Assembly (NCBI GenBank): GCA_022616665.1
Contig: JAKEFJ010000126.1
Span: 1 to 32,122 of the forward strand
Origin: Acidobacteriota bacterium
GTDB taxonomy: Bacteria; Acidobacteriota; Polarisedimenticolia; Gp22-AA2; AA152
Length of the DNA stretch: 32,122 nt
Direction of reading: 5' to 3'
Positions 25,611 to 32,122 of the stretch are shown one piece after another (position 1 is the stretch's first letter; each line of letters starts with the position of its first letter). Made by a program: the position numbers and the translations under genes. The notes under the pieces were generated by a model, which searched no databases, was not told where the DNA came from, and saw nothing but the letters and a program-made list of their open reading frames with translations.

Positions 25611-25653
25611 ACCGTTCCCGCCGGGTTGTCCCCGGTTGGAACGGTTCTGTTTT
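25611..25653 (+). other. Long composite hairpin in the yajC-secDF leader, attenuator-like
   Basis: ACCGTTCC pairs exactly with GGAACGGT over eight bases. Inside, after a symmetric 2x2 internal loop (CG opposite TT), CCGGG pairs with CCCGG around a TTGTC loop. The hairpin is followed by TCTGTTTT, an imperfect U-tract. It lies between the divergent yfiH promoter and the yajC start, 45 bases before the chosen GTG. It could be a terminator/attenuator or a structured 5' leader. Confidence 0.6.
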
Positions 25654-25689
25654 GAGAATCGCAATTTCAGGCACACTCGGATTGCAACG

Positions 25690-26013
25690 GTGCTGTTTTC
25701 AAGCCTGGCTTTGAGTCTGACGCCGCCCCCCCAGGGGCAGGGGAGTCCCAACCTGCTCCTGCAGTTCCTTCCCCTGGCCCTGATCTTCCTGATCTTCTAT
25801 TTCCTGCTCATTCGTCCGGCCCGCGCCAAGCAGAAAGCCATGCAGACCATGCTGGAGGCCCTCAAAGCCGGGGACAAGGTCATCACCTCCTCCGGCATCC
25901 ATGGAACCGTAGTGGCACTCCAGGACGACATCGTGCAGGTGCGAATCGCGGACAACGTGAAGGTGGATTTCTCCAAGAGCGCCATCGTGACCGTCGTGGG
26001 AAAGAGGGAGTGA
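25690..26013 (+). CDS. yajC: Preprotein translocase accessory subunit YajC
   Basis: 107 residues from GTG 25690. One membrane helix (~20-40, LLLQFLPLALIFLIFYFLLIRP) is followed by the YajC cytoplasmic domain (RAKQKAMQTMLEALKAGDKVITSSGIHGTV). YajC associates with SecDF and the SecYEG channel. The start is uncertain: the ORF extends upstream to 25417, but the only closer alternative, TTG 25636, is inside the leader hairpin, and GTG 25690 gives a normal family length, though without a clear RBS. It is followed four bases later by secD. Confidence 0.9.
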   Translation: MLFSSLALSLTPPPQGQGSPNLLLQFLPLALIFLIFYFLLIRPARAKQKAMQTMLEALKAGDKVITSSGIHGTVVALQDDIVQVRIADNVKVDFSKSAIVTVVGKRE

Positions 26014-26017
26014 AAGC

Positions 26018-27604
26018 ATGCCGCTGAAATGGCGCTGGGTACTCATCATAAGCGTGACTCTTCTGGCCTCCTACCTCTGTTTTCCCCTTCAAGAGAAGAT
26101 CAAACTCGGCTTGGACCTAAAGGGCGGAATCCATCTGGTCATGCGGGTGAAAACCGATGACGCCGTCAAGGCCTCCACGGATCTGGACGCGGAAACTCTT
26201 CGTACCGAGCTGGTCAAGCGCGGCGTGACACCGCAGAAGCTGGAATCGGCGGGAGTGGGCAGGATTTCGGTGCAAGGGGTGGATTCCGCCAAGGCTTCCG
26301 ACTTCCGGGATCTCGTCTCATCCCAATTCTCCGCCTACAGCGTTTCTTCCAAAGGGGGCGGTGATTACGAGCTGGAGATGAAACCTGCGCGAGTGCGGGA
26401 AATACGGGAGTCCTCCCTCCGGCAGGCACTGGAGACCATCCGCAACCGGGTGGACAAGTTCGGGGTGGCGGAGCCGGTGATCCAGCAGGTGGGATTCGCG
26501 GGCGGTGGAGATGAGCGAATCCTGGTGCAGCTCCCCGGAATCCAGAATACGGAGCGGGTGAAGGAGCTCATCGGGTCACCGGCCTATCTCGAGTGGAAGC
26601 TGGTCAGCATTCCGCCCGGCCATCGGGTCGAGGATTTTCGAACTCTCGCACCGGCAAGCCGTGAGAGCCTGCTATCACTTTTCGGCGGAACGCTTCCCGC
26701 GGACACGGAGTTGTATCCGGCGGAGCTTCAGCAAGCCGGCGAGTTGCTTTACTGGCCGTGCAAGAAAGCTTCCCCAATCACCGGAAATGACCTTCGGGAC
26801 GCCCGCCGCGACGTGGGGCGCCTCGGAGATGCCGTGGTCAACTTCCGGCTCACCGCCGATGCGGGCCAGCGCTTCGAGGATCTGACCCGGGCCAACGAGG
26901 GGCAGCTCCTGGCCATCCTCCTGGACAAGAAGGTCATCTCCGCTCCGAGGATCAACGCCGTCATTCGCGATTCAGGGGTCATCGAGGGAAGCTTCACAGT
27001 GGAAACGGCCGAAGACCTGGCGATCAAGCTGCGATCGGGAGCGCTTCCGGCGGGGATGGAGCTCCTGGAGGAGCGAACCGTCGGGCCGTCCCTGGGGTCC
27101 GACTCGATCCGCAAGGGGATCGTGGCTTCGGTGATGGGGGCCGCTCTGGTGGTGATCTTCATGCTCGTCTATTACCGGCTGTCGGGCCTTAACGCCATCA
27201 TCGCCCTGGGGCTCAACATTCTGCTCCTTCTGGGAGCGATGGGCTACTTAAAAGCCACACTGACGCTTCCCGGGATCGCGGGAATCGCCCTCACCATCGG
27301 CATGGCAGTGGACGCCAACGTGCTGATTTTCGAGCGAATTCGCGAAGAGCTCAGGCTCGGAAAAACCGTCAAGGCCGCCGTGGCCAGCGGTTTCACCAAG
27401 GCCTTCAGCACCATCGTCGACTCTCACGTGACGACCCTGATCGCCGCGCTGTTCCTGTTTGGCTACGGCACCGGGCCGGTCCGGGGCTTTGCCGTGACGT
27501 TGTGCATCGGAATCATCGCCAACCTGTATACCAACATATTTGTTTCCCACGCCTTGTTCGACACCTACCTGAGCTCTCGTCGGGTGGACCACCTGAGCAT
27601 CTGA
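26018..27604 (+). CDS. secD: Protein translocase subunit SecD
   Basis: 528 residues. SecD works with SecF to pull exported proteins across the membrane using the proton gradient. TM1 at ~5-22 is followed by the diagnostic LGLDLKGGIHLVM (~29-41). The periplasmic P1 region contains RQALETIRNRVDKFGVAEP and ends with SGALPAGMELLEERTVGPSLG. Five further helices follow, with the RND-type motif GMAVDANVLIFERIREEL in TM4. GAGGGAG precedes the ATG. It forms an operon with yajC (4-base gap) and secF (22-base gap). Confidence 0.96.
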   Translation: MPLKWRWVLIISVTLLASYLCFPLQEKIKLGLDLKGGIHLVMRVKTDDAVKASTDLDAETLRTELVKRGVTPQKLESAGVGRISVQGVDSAKASDFRDLVSSQFSAYSVSSKGGGDYELEMKPARVREIRESSLRQALETIRNRVDKFGVAEPVIQQVGFAGGGDERILVQLPGIQNTERVKELIGSPAYLEWKLVSIPPGHRVEDFRTLAPASRESLLSLFGGTLPADTELYPAELQQAGELLYWPCKKASPITGNDLRDARRDVGRLGDAVVNFRLTADAGQRFEDLTRANEGQLLAILLDKKVISAPRINAVIRDSGVIEGSFTVETAEDLAIKLRSGALPAGMELLEERTVGPSLGSDSIRKGIVASVMGAALVVIFMLVYYRLSGLNAIIALGLNILLLLGAMGYLKATLTLPGIAGIALTIGMAVDANVLIFERIREELRLGKTVKAAVASGFTKAFSTIVDSHVTTLIAALFLFGYGTGPVRGFAVTLCIGIIANLYTNIFVSHALFDTYLSSRRVDHLSI

Positions 27605-27626
27605 TGCGCGAAGCGGAGATTCCAGC

Positions 27627-28835
27627 GTGAAGCAATTCCATCTCTTGACCAATACGAACCTGGACATCATGGGAAAGAAGCTCTTCTTCATCGGCATCTC
27701 GGCGGTGGCGGTGTCTGCCAGCCTCTTCGCGTTATTCACTCGCGGCCTCAACTGGGGCGTCGATTTTCGCGGCGGCACGGAGGTACGGGTCCGTTTCCTA
27801 AACGACCCCACGGTGGAGCAAGTGAGGAAAGACCTGGAGGCGCTGGGAATCGGAGAGGTGGATTTGCAGCGCATCGGCAAGCCCGAAGACCACGAGCTCC
27901 TCATCCGCATCGGGCAAGGCAGGCAGACGCAATCGGAAGGGGGCCTGATCGGCTCCAGCGATGTCTCGCAGAAGGTCTTGGCGGCGCTGGCGACGCCAGA
28001 GGATAGAAACCTGGCGGCGGCCGGCAAAATCGACCTGAACCAGGCGAGCGCAGGCTCCCTGGAGGCTCTGCTTGCGACCCGGATCGAGGCAGCAAAACAG
28101 GCAGGCACCCTTCCCGCAGGCTCCCAGGTGGAGGCGCGGGCGTCCGCCGAAGCGGTCATCGCGGCCCGGGATGCCGCCGGGGGGCTATTCCGATCTCTCG
28201 AGGAGGTCCAGCGGATTCCGACCCTTCCTCCCGCGGTTCAGACGATCCTGAAGGACAGCACGTTCATAGGCCAGACGTCAGCCCGGAGCGTTGAGTACGT
28301 TGGGCCCAGCGCGGGCCGGGATCTCATCCGCAAGGCCACCTGGGCCGTGATCGGATCCAACGTTTTCATTCTGCTCTACATCTGGGTTCGCTTCCGCTTC
28401 ATCTGGGGCATCGCGGGCGTGGTCGCCCTGTTCCACGACGTGATCATCGCCATGGGCGCTCTCGCTCTCACCCAGAAGGAATTCACCCTGCCGGTGGTGG
28501 CGGCCCTGCTCACCATCGTCGGCTACTCCATCGCCGACACGGTCGTGGTCCTGGACCGGATTCGGGAAAACCTCCGCATCTATCGCACGCAGGACTTCGA
28601 GCGGGTCGTCAACGCCTCCATCAATCAGACCTTCAGTCGAACCATCCTCACGCAGTTCACCGTGATGCTGTGCACCACGGCCCTGTACCTATACGGCGGG
28701 GACCGGATGGACGCCCTGTCGTTCACCCTGCTGGTGGGTTTCGCCGCGGGGGCTTATTCCTCCGTTTTCGTAGCGAGCCCGATTCTGGTGCTCCACCAGC
28801 GATGGTGGAACGAAAGGCGCCGGCGCAAGGCCTGA
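27627..28835 (+). CDS. secF: Protein translocase subunit SecF with an inserted helix-hairpin-helix-like segment
   Basis: 402 residues against about 300-325 for most SecF proteins. GTG start with GGAG nine bases upstream. TM1 (~17-35) and LNWGVDFRGGTEV open a normal P1 domain. YVGPSAGRDLIRKATW and five more helices, including VGYSIADTVVVLDRIRENLR in TM4, close it. Between them, residues ~133-210 are extra: IDLNQASAGSLEALL and later LFRSLEEVQRIPTLPPAVQTILK resemble the two halves of a ComEA-type helix-hairpin-helix unit, though the glycine hairpins are degenerate. Topology puts this insert outside the inner membrane. SecF function should be intact. Confidence 0.94.
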   Translation: MKQFHLLTNTNLDIMGKKLFFIGISAVAVSASLFALFTRGLNWGVDFRGGTEVRVRFLNDPTVEQVRKDLEALGIGEVDLQRIGKPEDHELLIRIGQGRQTQSEGGLIGSSDVSQKVLAALATPEDRNLAAAGKIDLNQASAGSLEALLATRIEAAKQAGTLPAGSQVEARASAEAVIAARDAAGGLFRSLEEVQRIPTLPPAVQTILKDSTFIGQTSARSVEYVGPSAGRDLIRKATWAVIGSNVFILLYIWVRFRFIWGIAGVVALFHDVIIAMGALALTQKEFTLPVVAALLTIVGYSIADTVVVLDRIRENLRIYRTQDFERVVNASINQTFSRTILTQFTVMLCTTALYLYGGDRMDALSFTLLVGFAAGAYSSVFVASPILVLHQRWWNERRRRKA

Positions 28836-28845
28836 CTTCCTCCCG

Positions 28846-28874
28846 TTGCGGCGGGCCCCTCCCTGAGCTATCCT
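28846..28874 (+). promoter_or_regulatory. Sigma70-type promoter of rel-ridA
   Basis: TTGCGG, 17-base spacer, TATCCT, the same -10 as the fur promoter. Predicted start is near 28881, about 67 bases before the rel start codon. Confidence 0.6.
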
Positions 28875-28947
28875 TGGTCCAGACAGCGCTCAATCTCGGA
28901 AGGCGCGCGCCCGCGGGGTCGTTCCTTCCTGAACGGGATCGGCCGGT

Positions 28948-31095
28948 TTGATCCGCTTCGAAGACATCCAGGAACAGGTTCTCTCGTACATGCCGGACGC
29001 GGACATGGAGCTCCTGCGTCGGGCCTATGTCTTTTCCGCCATGGAGCATCGCGGGCAGGTCCGCTCCTCCGGAGAGCCCTATCTCACCCATCCCTTGGAG
29101 GTGGCTCAGATTCTGGCGGAACTGCGATTGGACCTAACCTGCGTGATCGCGGGGCTCCTGCACGACGTCATCGAGGACACCCTGACGACGCGGGAAGTCC
29201 TGGAGGAGTATTTCGGCAAGGACATCGCACACCTGGTGGAGGGACTCAGCAAAATCAGCAGGATCGCTTTTACCTCGCGGGAGGAGGCCCAGGCGGAGAA
29301 TTTCCGAAAAATGATGCTCGCCATGGTGGACGACATTCGAGTCATCCTGGTGAAGCTGGCAGATCGCCTCCACAACATGCGCACCCTGGAGCACCTCTCC
29401 CCGCGCCAGCAGCAACGCATCGCCCGGGAAACGATGGAAATCTACGCTCCCATCGCCAACCGCCTGGGCATGGGAAAAATCAAGAGCGAGCTGGAAGACA
29501 TTTCTTTGGCATACCTGGATCCGGAGGGTTACGCGTCCCTGGTATCGGCTCTGGAAGAGCGGAGAAAGATCAGCGACGATTTCATCACCGAGATTCGCAC
29601 GACTCTGGAGACCAAGCTGCAGGAGCAAGGAATTCGCTGTGACATCACCGGGCGCGTCAAGCATCTTTATAGCATCTACAAGAAACTGAGGGTCCAGGGG
29701 ATTGATGTTGGACAGGTCTACGACTACCTGGCTTTCCGCATTCTCACCCCCACCGTGAAGGACTGCTACGCGGCCCTGGGAACCATCCATTCCATCTGGA
29801 GGCCGGTGCCGGGCCGCATCAAGGACTTCATCGCCATGCCCAAGCCCAACATGTACCAATCGCTCCACACTTCCGTGATGAGCGAAAAGGGGCAGCCCTT
29901 CGAGGTGCAGATCCGCACGCCGGAGATGCATGGAATCGCTGAGGAGGGCATCGCGGCTCACTGGAAGTACAAGGAGGGTAAGAAAGTAAAGGCCGGGGAG
30001 GACCCGAATATTCAATGGCTGCGTCAGATCATGGAGTGGCAACAGGAGCTCAGGGACCCCCGGGACTTCCTGAAGATGGTGAAGGTGGAGCTTTACCCGG
30101 AGGAGGTTTACGCCTTCACCCCCCAGGGACAGGTCAAGAGCTTCCCTCGCGGGGCGACGCCGGTGGACTTCGCCTACTCCATCCACTCCGAGGTAGGACA
30201 CCATTGCCTAGGGGCCCGCGTGAACGGCAAGCTGGTTCCCCTCAAGACCCCTCTGCACAACGGCGACATCGTGGAAATCCTCACCAATCCCGCACACCGC
30301 CCCAGCCAGGATTGGCTGAGCTTCGTGGTGACCTCTCGGGCCCGCAGCAAGATCCGTCAATGGCTGAACACGGACCGCAGGAGTAGCAGCATCCAGCTGG
30401 GGAAATCCCTGGTGGAGCGGGAACTGAAGCGTTTCCACATCTCCGCGAAGATTCTCCACGGGGACGGCAAGCTCACCGAGGCGCTGAACTCCCTGGGGTT
30501 CCCCAGTCTGGACGACTACTACGCCGCCGTGGCCTATGGAAAAGTCTCGGTGAAGCAGCTGGTGGGCCACCTGGTGCCCGAGACCGATTGGAAAGAGCCC
30601 ACCGAATCGAAGATCACCACCGTGGTGAAGAAGGCGCTGGGCCTCTCCGGCGCGGCAGTCAAGGTGCGGGGGCTGGACGACGTCATGGTCTATCTCGCCA
30701 AGTGCTGCGGCCCCATCCGCGGGGAGCCGATCGTGGGTTACATCACTCGGGGGAAAGGGGTTTCCGTACATTCTCAGCGCTGCCCAAACGTCGAGAGGCT
30801 GCTCTACGATCCCGAACGAAAGATCGAGGTGGCCTGGGCTGGGAGCAAGGAAACCAAGTTTCAGGTGCGCCTCAACATCACCTCAGAAGACCGACAAGGG
30901 GTGTTGGCCCGGGTCACCTCCGCCATTGCCGACGAAAAATCCAATATCAGCGACGTGAGCGCCAAGACCTTCGAGGGCAAGCAGGGGCAGATCATTCTGA
31001 CCCTGGACATTTCCGATCTGGACCATCTGGAGCGCATCGTGAAACGCCTGCGCGGGATCCAGGGGGTCCATCAGGTAGAACGACAAAGCGGCTGA
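28948..31095 (+). CDS. rel: Bifunctional (p)ppGpp synthetase/hydrolase, Rel/SpoT type
   Basis: 715 residues; controls the stringent response. The hydrolase domain has His48 (YLTHPLEVAQIL) and the HDVIED motif at His72-Asp77, so the hydrolase looks active. The synthetase domain contains RIKD at 290-293; this basic RxKD form marks bifunctional Rel/SpoT enzymes rather than RelA-type synthetases (ExDD). YQSLHTSV and FEVQIRTPEMH follow. A TGS domain (VYAFTPQGQVKSFPRGATPVDFAY, ~385-445), a conserved Cys segment (KCCGPIRGEPIVGYITRGKGVSVH) and a C-terminal ACT domain complete it. It appears to be the only RSH enzyme in view. The start is TTG 28948 without a strong RBS. ridA follows after 25 bases. 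Confidence 0.95.
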   Translation: MIRFEDIQEQVLSYMPDADMELLRRAYVFSAMEHRGQVRSSGEPYLTHPLEVAQILAELRLDLTCVIAGLLHDVIEDTLTTREVLEEYFGKDIAHLVEGLSKISRIAFTSREEAQAENFRKMMLAMVDDIRVILVKLADRLHNMRTLEHLSPRQQQRIARETMEIYAPIANRLGMGKIKSELEDISLAYLDPEGYASLVSALEERRKISDDFITEIRTTLETKLQEQGIRCDITGRVKHLYSIYKKLRVQGIDVGQVYDYLAFRILTPTVKDCYAALGTIHSIWRPVPGRIKDFIAMPKPNMYQSLHTSVMSEKGQPFEVQIRTPEMHGIAEEGIAAHWKYKEGKKVKAGEDPNIQWLRQIMEWQQELRDPRDFLKMVKVELYPEEVYAFTPQGQVKSFPRGATPVDFAYSIHSEVGHHCLGARVNGKLVPLKTPLHNGDIVEILTNPAHRPSQDWLSFVVTSRARSKIRQWLNTDRRSSSIQLGKSLVERELKRFHISAKILHGDGKLTEALNSLGFPSLDDYYAAVAYGKVSVKQLVGHLVPETDWKEPTESKITTVVKKALGLSGAAVKVRGLDDVMVYLAKCCGPIRGEPIVGYITRGKGVSVHSQRCPNVERLLYDPERKIEVAWAGSKETKFQVRLNITSEDRQGVLARVTSAIADEKSNISDVSAKTFEGKQGQIILTLDISDLDHLERIVKRLRGIQGVHQVERQSG

Positions 31096-31120
31096 ACCAT
31101 TTCCGACAGGAGCATGCGCT

Positions 31121-31507
31121 ATGACGGCACGAAGCGTGGTGCAAACCCATTCCGCCCCGGCGGCCATCGGACCCTACTCCCAAGGCATCGTCGCCGGCGG
31201 CTTCCTGTTCGTTTCCGGACAGATTCCCCTGGACCCGGCGACGGGAGAGATGATCCAGGGAGATATTGCCCAGCAGGTGAGACGGGTTTTAGAGAATCTG
31301 GAAGCCATCCTAGTAGCGGGGGGAGCAGGGATGGATCGGGTTGTGCGGACAACCGTCTATCTATTGGATCTTGGTGAGTTTCCAAAGATGAACGAAGTCT
31401 ATCGGGAGTATTTCGGGGCCAATCCACCGGCTCGCTCCACCGTGGGGGTGGCAGCCCTCCCGAAGGGAGCACGGGTGGAGATTGACGCTATCGCTCGGGT
31501 GGAATGA
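31121..31507 (+). CDS. ridA: RidA-family enamine/imine deaminase
   Basis: 128 residues, the usual RidA length. RidA hydrolyses reactive enamine/imine intermediates such as 2-aminoacrylate formed by PLP enzymes. Landmarks: PAAIGPYSQGIVAGGFLFVSGQ, MDRVVRTTVYL, and PARSTVGVAALPKGARVEIDAIA, which contains the conserved Arg that binds the substrate carboxylate; the acidic residue near the C-terminus is also present. AGGAG lies nine bases upstream of the ATG. It is probably co-transcribed with rel and converges on rpmB with only six bases between the stops and no visible terminator. Confidence 0.93.
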   Translation: MTARSVVQTHSAPAAIGPYSQGIVAGGFLFVSGQIPLDPATGEMIQGDIAQQVRRVLENLEAILVAGGAGMDRVVRTTVYLLDLGEFPKMNEVYREYFGANPPARSTVGVAALPKGARVEIDAIARVE

Positions 31508-31513
31508 GCAGGC

Positions 31514-31708
31514 TCAGGAAACGGCTTTGGCCACCGCTCCTGATCGGATGCAACGCGTACAAACGCGGCGCCTTCGGCGATTTCCCTTCACCTCGATTCG
31601 GACGGACTGAAGATTCGCCTGCCACACCCGCTGAGAGACATTGTGGGCGTGGCTGATCTGATGCCCGAAGCGCGGTCCCTTCCCGCAAATCGTGCAGACG
31701 CGGGCCAT
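31514..31708 (-). CDS. rpmB: Large ribosomal subunit protein bL28
   Basis: 64 residues, basic. It begins MARVCTICGKGPRFGHQISHA, the bL28 N-terminus, and carries CTIC and CTRC, so it is the zinc-binding (C+) form, in which two CxxC pairs hold zinc. AAGGAG lies seven bases before the ATG and a promoter lies 36 bases upstream of it. It stands alone on the minus strand; rpmG, a common partner of rpmB, is not adjacent. Confidence 0.96.
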   Translation of the reverse strand: MARVCTICGKGPRFGHQISHAHNVSQRVWQANLQSVRIEVKGNRRRRRVCTRCIRSGAVAKAVS

Positions 31709-31744
31709 GCGGCTCTCCTTCTGCCTGAACCCAAAAGAGCGCGC

Positions 31745-31774
31745 ACTCTAGCACAGTAAACAGGTCCGAATCAA
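31745..31774 (-). promoter_or_regulatory. Sigma70-type promoter of rpmB
   Basis: Minus strand: TTGATT, 18-base spacer, TAGAGT, about 36 bases before the rpmB ATG. Confidence 0.6.
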
Positions 31775-31805
31775 GACCCCATCCGGGCCACCCCCCTGTC
31801 AAAAA

Positions 31806-31828
31806 GCCACCGGTGACAAACCAGTGGC
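31806..31828 (-). repeat. Palindromic REP-like or terminator-like element
   Basis: GCCACCGG and CCAGTGGC pair with one mismatch around TGACAAA. Read on the minus strand the hairpin is followed by TTTTTGAC, as in a weak rho-independent terminator, yet no minus-strand gene lies upstream of it in the window. It could instead be a dispersed intergenic palindrome. Confidence 0.5.
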
Positions 31829-31954
31829 ACCCTCATACTCCTTCTTCCAATCCCCTTCCCGCGGCGTTCCTGGCGGCGAACGGCACTTAGAAACAATCAA
31901 TTACACACACATTCAATTATGAAAAGTCAGCGATGACTTTCGTGACAGATGAAC

Positions 31955-31982
31955 TTGCAAACCCTGGACGCCGACATATATT
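31955..31982 (+). promoter_or_regulatory. Sigma70-type promoter of pilM
   Basis: TTGCAA, 16-base spacer, TATATT; predicted start is near 31989, giving a leader of about 70 bases before the pilM GTG. Confidence 0.65.
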
Positions 31983-32058
31983 GAAATCCCGTGGAGTCGC
32001 AAAAGGTCAGGAAATTCGCGAGGCCGTTCCACAAACCTCTGAGATAAGGAGAGATCGG

Positions 32059-32122
32059 GTGTTCTTCTCAAGGAACAAAAACCTGGTGGGCTTGGACATC
32101 GGTTCCAGCAGCATCAAGGTCG
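32059..32122 (+). CDS. pilM: Type IV pilus assembly protein PilM, 5' fragment
   Basis: Only the first 21 codons are inside the window. The reading FFSRNKNLVGLDIGSSSIKV matches the N-terminus of PilM, an actin/FtsA-like ATPase of the inner-membrane alignment complex, where LDIGSSSIK forms the first phosphate-binding loop. GTG start with AAGGAGA six to seven bases upstream. It usually heads a pilMNOPQ operon, which would continue beyond the right edge. The call rests on a short segment, although this N-terminus is distinctive. Confidence 0.82.
   Translation, partial: MFFSRNKNLVGLDIGSSSIKV

Larger units (their letters stand above)
31709..32058. other. 350-base intergenic region between rpmB and pilM
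   Basis: This divergent region holds the rpmB promoter on the left, a palindromic terminator-like element at 31806-31828, an AT-rich stretch (about 31890-31945) and the pilM promoter with its leader on the right. No open reading frame longer than a dozen codons looks credible in it. No sigma54 -24/-12 pair was found. Confidence 0.7.

Noticed and set aside
31825-31840. Sigma54-like TGGCAC upstream of pilM
   Set aside because: No GC/TTGC element at the required -12 spacing.

Overview
The window is a GC-rich stretch of a Gram-negative, probably free-living bacterial chromosome. It encodes a complete rod-shape operon, a PpiD-type periplasmic foldase, an outer-membrane porin, a heptose isomerase for LPS, the SecDF/YajC accessory translocase and the first codons of a type IV pilus gene. 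The gene mix (MopE-repeat metalloprotease, FecR protein next to a GGDEF protein, B12/radical-SAM fusion beside RNase G, many non-ATG starts) would fit Acidobacteriota or a neighbouring candidate phylum. That placement is an inference without a marker-gene comparison. No tRNA, rRNA, CRISPR array, insertion sequence or prophage was seen.

Layout. 1-2.4 kb: a secreted HExxH metalloprotease with a PPC-like domain and four MopE-type metal-binding repeats, closed by a strong bidirectional terminator. 2.4-5.0 kb, minus strand: a small TPR protein and ppiD, each with its own promoter. 5.1-8.1 kb: a FecR-domain membrane protein followed one base later by a GAF-GGDEF protein whose N-terminus looks like a pseudo-receiver. 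8.1-17.7 kb: mreB-mreC-mreD-mrdA-rodA, then a fused TIGR03960/DUF2344 radical SAM protein and rng, apparently one long transcription unit behind a near-consensus promoter. 17.7-18.2 kb: a convergent acyl-CoA thioesterase.

18.3-22.6 kb is the most distinctive part. A fur gene with a perfect 7-1-7 Fur box just after its own promoter runs, with overlapping reading frames, into apbE (FAD:protein FMN transferase) and a coiled-coil porin. These are followed by an exported FMN-binding-domain protein carrying an ApbE-type flavinylation motif and a four-helix membrane protein with two pairs of histidines, probably a cytochrome b. Together they look like a Fur-linked, flavin-based electron-transfer module across the envelope.

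22.6-24.0 kb: an exported carboxypeptidase-regulatory/TPR protein with its own promoter and terminator. 24.1-25.4 kb, minus strand: gmhA and yfiH. 25.5-28.8 kb: yajC-secD-secF, preceded by an elaborate leader hairpin; SecF carries an unusual insertion resembling a ComEA helix-hairpin-helix. 28.8-31.5 kb: a bifunctional (p)ppGpp synthetase/hydrolase and ridA. 31.5-31.7 kb: rpmB on the minus strand. The last 350 bases hold two promoters, a palindromic element and the start of pilM.

Most promoters recognised here follow one pattern: TTGNNN, 16-18 bases, then TATATT, TATCCT or TAGANT. They mark the transcription-unit boundaries consistently and also help choose start codons.
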